Part shown: piece by piece, positions 14,164-17,664 of the stretch | How the letters are laid out: the number at the start of each line of letters is the position of its first letter | Numbering within the stretch: position 1 is the first letter of the stretch | DNA from: CAYTSA01 sp964440345 | Lineage (GTDB): Bacteria > Desulfobacterota > Desulfovibrionia > Desulfovibrionales > Desulfovibrionaceae | NCBI GenBank assembly: GCA_964440345.1 | Contig: CAYTSA010000082.1 | Coordinates: 1-17,664, forward strand | Direction of reading: 5' to 3' | DNA: 17,664 bases | Made by a program: the position numbers and the translations under genes | The notes under the pieces: generated by a model | Database searches by the model: none | The model's input: the letters and a program-made list of their open reading frames with translations, nothing else | Told to the model about the DNA's origin: nothing

Positions 14164-15427
14164 TTACGGCAACGGCGGCAGGCCCAGTTCTTCGAGAAAC
14201 GCGTTGTGCTTGTCCTTGGCCGTCGTGATCTCTTTCTCTGCCTCGATCAATTCGGCGTGGGTTGCTTTCAGGTCGATCTCCGGTTCCGGCTTGGCCGTGC
14301 TGACATAGCGCGATATGTTCAGGTTGTAGTCGTTCTTTTCGATGCAGCAGAAAGGCGAAGTCGGCTGCGCTCTTCGGCGCTAGCCCGTGGTTCTTGAACC
14401 GTATGTCATTGCCGAGGGACTCTTTCGGGGCCCAGCGGCAGCTGAACGGCGGATTGGCGACTACCGCGTCGAACGTCGGCTTCTTTGCCGGGTTTTGCTC
14501 ACGGAGCACGTCCCAGTCCTTGGTCAGCGTATCGCCATGGTAAATCTCGAACTCCGAATCCTTCACTCCGTGCAGCAGCATGTTCATGCGGCACAGGTTG
14601 TATGTCGTGATGTTCTTTTCCTGACCGTAGATCATGCCCACACTGCCCCCGGCATTGACCACGCGGTTGCGGACATTCAGCAACAGCGAGCCCGACCCGC
14701 AGGCAAAGTCCAGCACGCTTGCCAGCTTCTTGCGGGGGCCGGTCTCAGGGTTCTGCCCGTCAAGGGTGACAATGGCGGACAGGATGGAACTGATAAGGTG
14801 GGGCGTATAGAACTCCCCCGCCTTCTTGCCCGAGCCGGCGGCGAACTGGCCGATCAGGTATTCGTAGGCGTCGCCCAGCGTGTCGGAATCGGTGGAGAAC
14901 TCGGCCAACCCCTCGGCGATCTTCTGGATGATCGTGCAGAGTTTATCGTTGCGGGCCGGGTAGGTCTTACCAAGCTTCTCCGAGACAAGGTTGATCTCCG
15001 AGAACAGCCCGGAGAAGGTGCTTTCGAAGGATTCGTTCTCGATGTACTTGAAGCCCTCCTGCAGCGTGTTCAGCAGTTCCTTGTCCTGCGTGCGGGCCAT
15101 GTAGGCGATGTTCGCCCACAGATGCCTTGGCTTGATGACGTAGTGGGCCTTGCGACGCATCTGCTTTTCGAACGCGGCGATGTCGTCGGGGTTCTCGTCG
15201 TACCAGACCGACAGAGGCGTCCGGCCGCCGTTGCCCACCGCGTCCGGGTCGGGATAGTCCCGCCCCAGCTCCTTTCTCGCCGCCTGCTCGTAATTGTCCG
15301 AGAGATAGCGCAGGAACAGAAAGGCGAGCATGTAATCACGGAAGTCATCCGCATTCATGGCGCCGCGCAGCTGGTCGGCGATGTTCCAGAGGGTTTTGCC
15401 CAGTTGTCTTTGATTGGTTTCGGTCAT
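14164..15427 (-). pseudogene. hsdM: hsdM, type I DNA methyltransferase subunit, broken by internal deletion and frameshift
   Basis: Type I modification subunits methylate adenine using S-adenosylmethionine. From ATG 15427 the first 362 residues are intact: the helical N-terminal domain, AdoMet motif VLDFACGSGSLLL and catalytic NPPF in VVANPPFSCRW. After SAADFAFLLH (ends 14342) the frame changes. The true C-terminus resumes in another frame at 14343, IEKNDYNLNISRYVS to EELGLPPLP and a TAA at 14164-14166 (59 residues). Relatives have roughly 110-130 more residues between these two points, so a deletion of a length not divisible by three has removed them. The original frame instead runs on as unrelated residues to 14120. 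The methyltransferase fold is incomplete, so activity is very unlikely. The start lies in an 80-bp repeat shared with 17165-17244. Confidence 0.88.
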
Positions 15428-15451
15428 TGTTTCTTTCTGTCCCTGCTCACT
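15372..15451. repeat. 80-bp direct repeat, left copy
   Basis: Identical base for base to 17165-17244, with mismatches immediately outside on both sides. In the minus-strand reading it covers the last bases of a rhuM-like end with TGA, the spacer, ATG and the first 18 codons of hsdM. This copy supplies the start of the hsdM gene as it now stands. Confidence 0.95.
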
Positions 15452-15570
15452 GTTCTCTTCTCTCCATCTTCGATTCGGGGGCCTACAGTAGGTAAATATA
15501 AGCAATCAACGGACTTCGAGGCTGTCCTTGAGCTGAACTGTCAAGGGTTCCTTGACGGTTGTCCCTCTAA
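15452..15570. other. Left cassette spacer with hairpin
   Basis: 119 bases between the 80-bp repeat and the end of the 306-residue gene. AACTGTCAAGG (15536-15546) pairs with CCTTGACGGTT (15550-15560, one G-U) across a GTT loop, about ten bases after that gene's stop codon; with no T tract it is a weak terminator candidate. Next to the repeat, 15450-15476 read in the minus direction gives ESKMERREQ and then the shared TGA, similar in character to the EAEIRKRRK ending of rhuM. Confidence 0.6.
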
Positions 15571-16491
15571 TCAATCCTCCGTTGCTTCCAAATTTTCATA
15601 ACTCAGTAGCGTGTATTTCGGGCGGCCTGTCCCTGCACGTTTGGTGCGAACTTGAATTGTGAGGGGACGCCTAAGAACGTTGTTGATGCTGCCTGCGTCC
15701 TCAATACCAGGTCCCACCTTGCCAGTGATGAGCTCCTGCGTATCCGCCATCTGAAATTCGAAAGTACGGCGTTTCGGCAGAACGCCAAGGAATAGGCCGG
15801 AAAGTGACTTATCCTCTTCGTGGATGTTATCTTGATTTAGACGACCTTCACTGCGGCGAACTTGCCCGACATCGGCGAAGCGAAAAACTTCCTCTTTGAA
15901 TTCCAAGGCGCAAACGGCTTCCTGATCAGCGAGAGTCTGTAGAAATCCACGCAAGGCTTCAACGGCGCGGGGGTCAGCGTCGGTGATGGCCTCTGTCAGT
16001 TCGTCATCTGTTCCAAGAGAAGCCTCCATGATTCTTCGCGTTTGTTCGATGGCATGATCGACCAAAGACTGTTCGGGAAAGAGCTGTTCGTCTTTCGGCG
16101 CCTCCTCAAGTTCGAAGCCGAAAGACCCCAACGCAGTTCCTGTTATCATAAGCTGGTATTCCTCACGGTTAGGCAACGCTCCGCGCGTTCCGAGCACTGT
16201 GGTCTGGCTTGCGCCTAAGGCGGCCACTGCAGCGGTGAAGGAGTTAATCGCTTTCGCGGCAAATTCCGCGAAAATACCATGACTTCCGACAATGGGCTTG
16301 CCGCGAAAAGTCAGCCGGGCACGCGCTGGTTCGCGGGCGGGAACAGGGGCGGCGTTCAGCGCTTTCTCAACTTCATCCTTCCGGGCTTCCAGGCTTAAGC
16401 GGTCGATCACACTGGATTCGGGAAGAGTCGCGAGCATACGCTCCAGCGATGTCTTTTCCGCAAGCAACTGATGCCTTTCCTGTATATTCAT
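15571..16491 (-). CDS. Unknown 306-residue protein, second gene of the cassette
   Basis: I do not recognise this protein with confidence. From ATG 16491 it has 306 residues, no signal peptide and no membrane segment, so it is probably cytosolic. Residues 1-50 are charged and helical (coiled-coil-like). A compact segment follows with LTFRGKPIVGSHGIFAEFAAKAINSF (60-85) and LGTRGALPNREEYQLMITGTALGSFGFELEE (100-130), then an acidic helical middle (140-200). A beta-rich end (200-300) has EVFRFADVGQ, LSGLFLGVLPKRRTFEFQ, GKVG and RRPLTIQVRTKRAGTGRPKYTLLSYE. The start is well supported: AAGGAG eight bases upstream, and ATGA overlap with the stop of the upstream gene. Base composition looks lower in GC than in the flanking chromosomal genes. 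The tight coupling says the two cassette proteins act together. Confidence 0.82.
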   Translation of the reverse strand: MNIQERHQLLAEKTSLERMLATLPESSVIDRLSLEARKDEVEKALNAAPVPAREPARARLTFRGKPIVGSHGIFAEFAAKAINSFTAAVAALGASQTTVLGTRGALPNREEYQLMITGTALGSFGFELEEAPKDEQLFPEQSLVDHAIEQTRRIMEASLGTDDELTEAITDADPRAVEALRGFLQTLADQEAVCALEFKEEVFRFADVGQVRRSEGRLNQDNIHEEDKSLSGLFLGVLPKRRTFEFQMADTQELITGKVGPGIEDAGSINNVLRRPLTIQVRTKRAGTGRPKYTLLSYENLEATED

Positions 16492-17069
16492 TGTATGTCT
16501 CCTTCCTCTGCTGCTTTCTGGAGCCCGGCTTTGGCTGTCGTGTCGTTTGTTGCTGAAATATCTATCTGCAAGTATCCTTTCCATTGACCATTGCGACGAT
16601 GTGACCACAGGCTATACCAATACACAGAGCGTTCGACTAGATACTCTGGTGGGTTGTCTTCCAGAGGTACGAAGTAGGCATCCACATGAAAGCGAGTCTT
16701 CGTGTCTTTATGGTTGAAAAGGTCTGGATGTGTGGAGGCGAAGCTCTGCTGAGTCTGACCTTGTGGCAGGGAAAAGAAGGTGACCACGTCCATATCGGCG
16801 GGAGGGCGGTTTTCAATGGTTTCGATATCCTCCAGGAAACTTCCATTCACCCACTGAAATCCACTGTCCAGCCCCGCCGTGTGAAGGGCGGCCCGAAAGT
16901 CAAGAAGTCCCTGCAGAATGGTTTGCCGTTTCTTCGTCGTCCCGAAACGCAGGACGAAATCGGTCAGGCTGACGCTATAGGGCGACCGTCCAGCTGAAGT
17001 CGGATTGACCGGATCAATGGGCGACAATACTCCTTGGGAATTCCAATCTGGAATTCTGACAGTTGGCAT
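16488..17069 (-). CDS. Nucleotidyltransferase-like protein (DUF6932-type), first gene of the cassette
   Basis: 193 residues from ATG 17069, which has a near-perfect ribosome site AGGAGGT six bases upstream. The signature WVNGSF (73-78), then PPADMDVV (89-96), then FHVDAYFV (127-134) matches the pattern G-S, D-x-D and a third strand-borne Asp of the nucleotidyltransferase fold (G76-S77, D92, D94, D130). The arrangement and the C-terminal WYSLWSHRRNGQWKGYLQI resemble small proteins I know as DUF6932, without a described function; that name is from memory. It ends in an ATGA overlap with the 306-residue gene. The frame is open to 17159, but no ribosome site supports an earlier start. Confidence 0.8.
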   Translation of the reverse strand: MPTVRIPDWNSQGVLSPIDPVNPTSAGRSPYSVSLTDFVLRFGTTKKRQTILQGLLDFRAALHTAGLDSGFQWVNGSFLEDIETIENRPPADMDVVTFFSLPQGQTQQSFASTHPDLFNHKDTKTRFHVDAYFVPLEDNPPEYLVERSVYWYSLWSHRRNGQWKGYLQIDISATNDTTAKAGLQKAAEEGDIQ

Positions 17070-17115
17070 GCGATGACCTCCTATACTTGATTTCAAATTG
17101 CCGAAAAAACCTAGC

Positions 17116-17220
17116 TCAATCGCCTCGGACTGTGGGAAAGAGCTGATGTATCGCACCATGCATTTGGTCGGCGATGTTCCAGAGGGTTTTGCCCAGTTGT
17201 CTTTGATTGGTTTCGGTCAT
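17116..17220 (-). pseudogene. hsdM: 5' remnant of hsdM, right copy
   Basis: ATG 17220 lies 19 bases after the rhuM stop and begins a frame identical to hsdM for 18 codons, MTETNQRQLGKTLWNIAD, inside the 80-bp repeat. It then continues as QMHGAIHQLF, still similar to the hsdM sequence QLRGAMN for seven codons, and stops at TGA 17116-17118 after 34 codons. It is the original hsdM position relative to rhuM, now cut off by the cassette. Confidence 0.8.
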
Positions 17221-17244
17221 TGTTTCTTTCTGTCCCTGCTCACT
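17165..17244. repeat. 80-bp direct repeat, right copy
   Basis: Perfect match to 15372-15451, offset 1793 bases. This copy spans the last codon and stop of rhuM, the 19-base spacer and the first 18 codons of an hsdM start. Recombination between the two copies would remove 1793 bases and restore a simple rhuM-hsdM junction. Confidence 0.95.
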
Positions 17245-17664
17245 TTCTTCTTTTCCTGATTTCCGCTTCAAGGGCTTTCAGCTCGGCATCGTCCTGGAGG
17301 TCGGCTTCTTTCGCTTCCTCTATTTTACGCTGCTGGTCGTATTGCAGGTACAGCGCGGAGGCATGTTTCTTCATGTGCTCATGGCTGACAGAGCCCGCGT
17401 GGTTGAGCAAGGGAAACCCGTTGGACGTGATAATCTGCCCCACGTTCTGCATCCAAAAGTTCATACGGGTCTCCTGGCGGTTCTTGGCGCGAAGTTCCGC
17501 CGTTTCCAGAAAGATCACGACAAGCCGGTTCAGCGTGTCGAGCTCGTCTTCGGTCAGATAGTTCTTGGCGATCAGAACGTCCTGCTTGCGTACGTGAGCA
17601 CCCTTCCAATGCAGGAGACCAAAGTGCGGGTCATTGTGATCGGCCCGCTCCATGATGAGCTCGG
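17240..17664 (-). CDS. rhuM: RhuM family protein, C-terminal part (start beyond window)
   Basis: The frame is open to the window edge; 140 residues are visible, beginning ELIMERADHNDPHFGLLHWKG, which is internal to the RhuM family. The segments KNYLTEDELDTLNRLVVIFLETAELRA and TRMNFWMQNVGQIITSNGF and the charged C-terminal helix EAKEADLQDDAELKALEAEIRKRRK fit the end of RhuM (Virulence_RhuM). RhuM was named for a Salmonella pathogenicity-island protein, but homologues are common inside type I restriction loci, as here. Its molecular role is not established. It lies directly upstream of the hsdM remnant in the same direction. Confidence 0.85.
   Translation of the reverse strand, partial: ELIMERADHNDPHFGLLHWKGAHVRKQDVLIAKNYLTEDELDTLNRLVVIFLETAELRAKNRQETRMNFWMQNVGQIITSNGFPLLNHAGSVSHEHMKKHASALYLQYDQQRKIEEAKEADLQDDAELKALEAEIRKRRK

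Noticed and set aside
14387..15601. Open frame of 404 codons on the + strand
   Set aside because: It mirrors hsdM on the opposite strand; hsdM has clear methyltransferase motifs, and this frame has valine/glycine/arginine-rich antisense composition without a domain.
16489..17159. Earlier starts for the two cassette genes (16608 and 17159)
   Set aside because: The starts at 16491 and 17069 have strong ribosome sites and the ATGA overlap; the extensions are not protein-like.
15372..17244. Insertion sequence or transposon explanation for the 80-bp repeats
   Set aside because: No transposase, no terminal inverted repeats and a repeat far longer than any usual target duplication.

Overview
The window looks like chromosomal DNA of a motile Gram-negative bacterium with moderately high GC content. 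It has a TonB-dependent outer-membrane receptor, a sigma-54 activator, stator genes of the MotAB type and dense operons with 4-13 base overlaps. The gene mix recalls Desulfovibrionales and related sulfate reducers, but that is an impression from gene content only; no rRNA or other marker is present to prove it.

Layout, left to right. (1) 1-428: a non-coding leader with two hairpins and a possible sigma-70 promoter. (2) 429-3807 (+): a TonB-dependent receptor followed after 31 bases by a CNT-family nucleoside transporter, suggesting an outer-plus-inner membrane uptake pair; a strong hairpin follows. (3) 3907-6328 (-): a sigma-54 activator whose receiver domain has lost its phosphorylation site, and downstream of it a cytidylate-kinase-like gene. 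The 262 bases between them hold repeated GTTGC-N5-GCAAC palindromes and a -24/-12-like element, so the activator probably controls its neighbour. (4) 6441-13669 (+): one long, tightly packed operon: dtd, a receiver-SpoIIE phosphatase, an RsbW-like kinase, two STAS proteins, a DUF342/FapA-like protein, motA, motB and a CgeB-like glycosyltransferase. This puts a complete partner-switching cascade in the same transcription unit as a flagellar stator. (5) 13707-14123 (-): a YjbQ/UPF0047 gene.

(6) 14164-17664 (-): a type I restriction-modification region that has been remodelled. In transcription order it reads rhuM (cut by the window edge), a two-gene cassette, then hsdM. The cassette is bounded by a perfect 80-bp direct repeat (15372-15451 and 17165-17244) made of the end of rhuM, the short spacer and the first 18-19 codons of hsdM. 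The cassette therefore sits between rhuM and hsdM without destroying either, because hsdM's start was duplicated. hsdM is separately broken by an internal deletion with frameshift after the NPPF motif. The cassette encodes a 193-residue protein with a nucleotidyltransferase-like signature and, with an ATGA overlap, a 306-residue protein I cannot assign. This pair, nested in a decayed R-M locus, is the best candidate for an undescribed system (defence or toxin-antitoxin-like) in the window.
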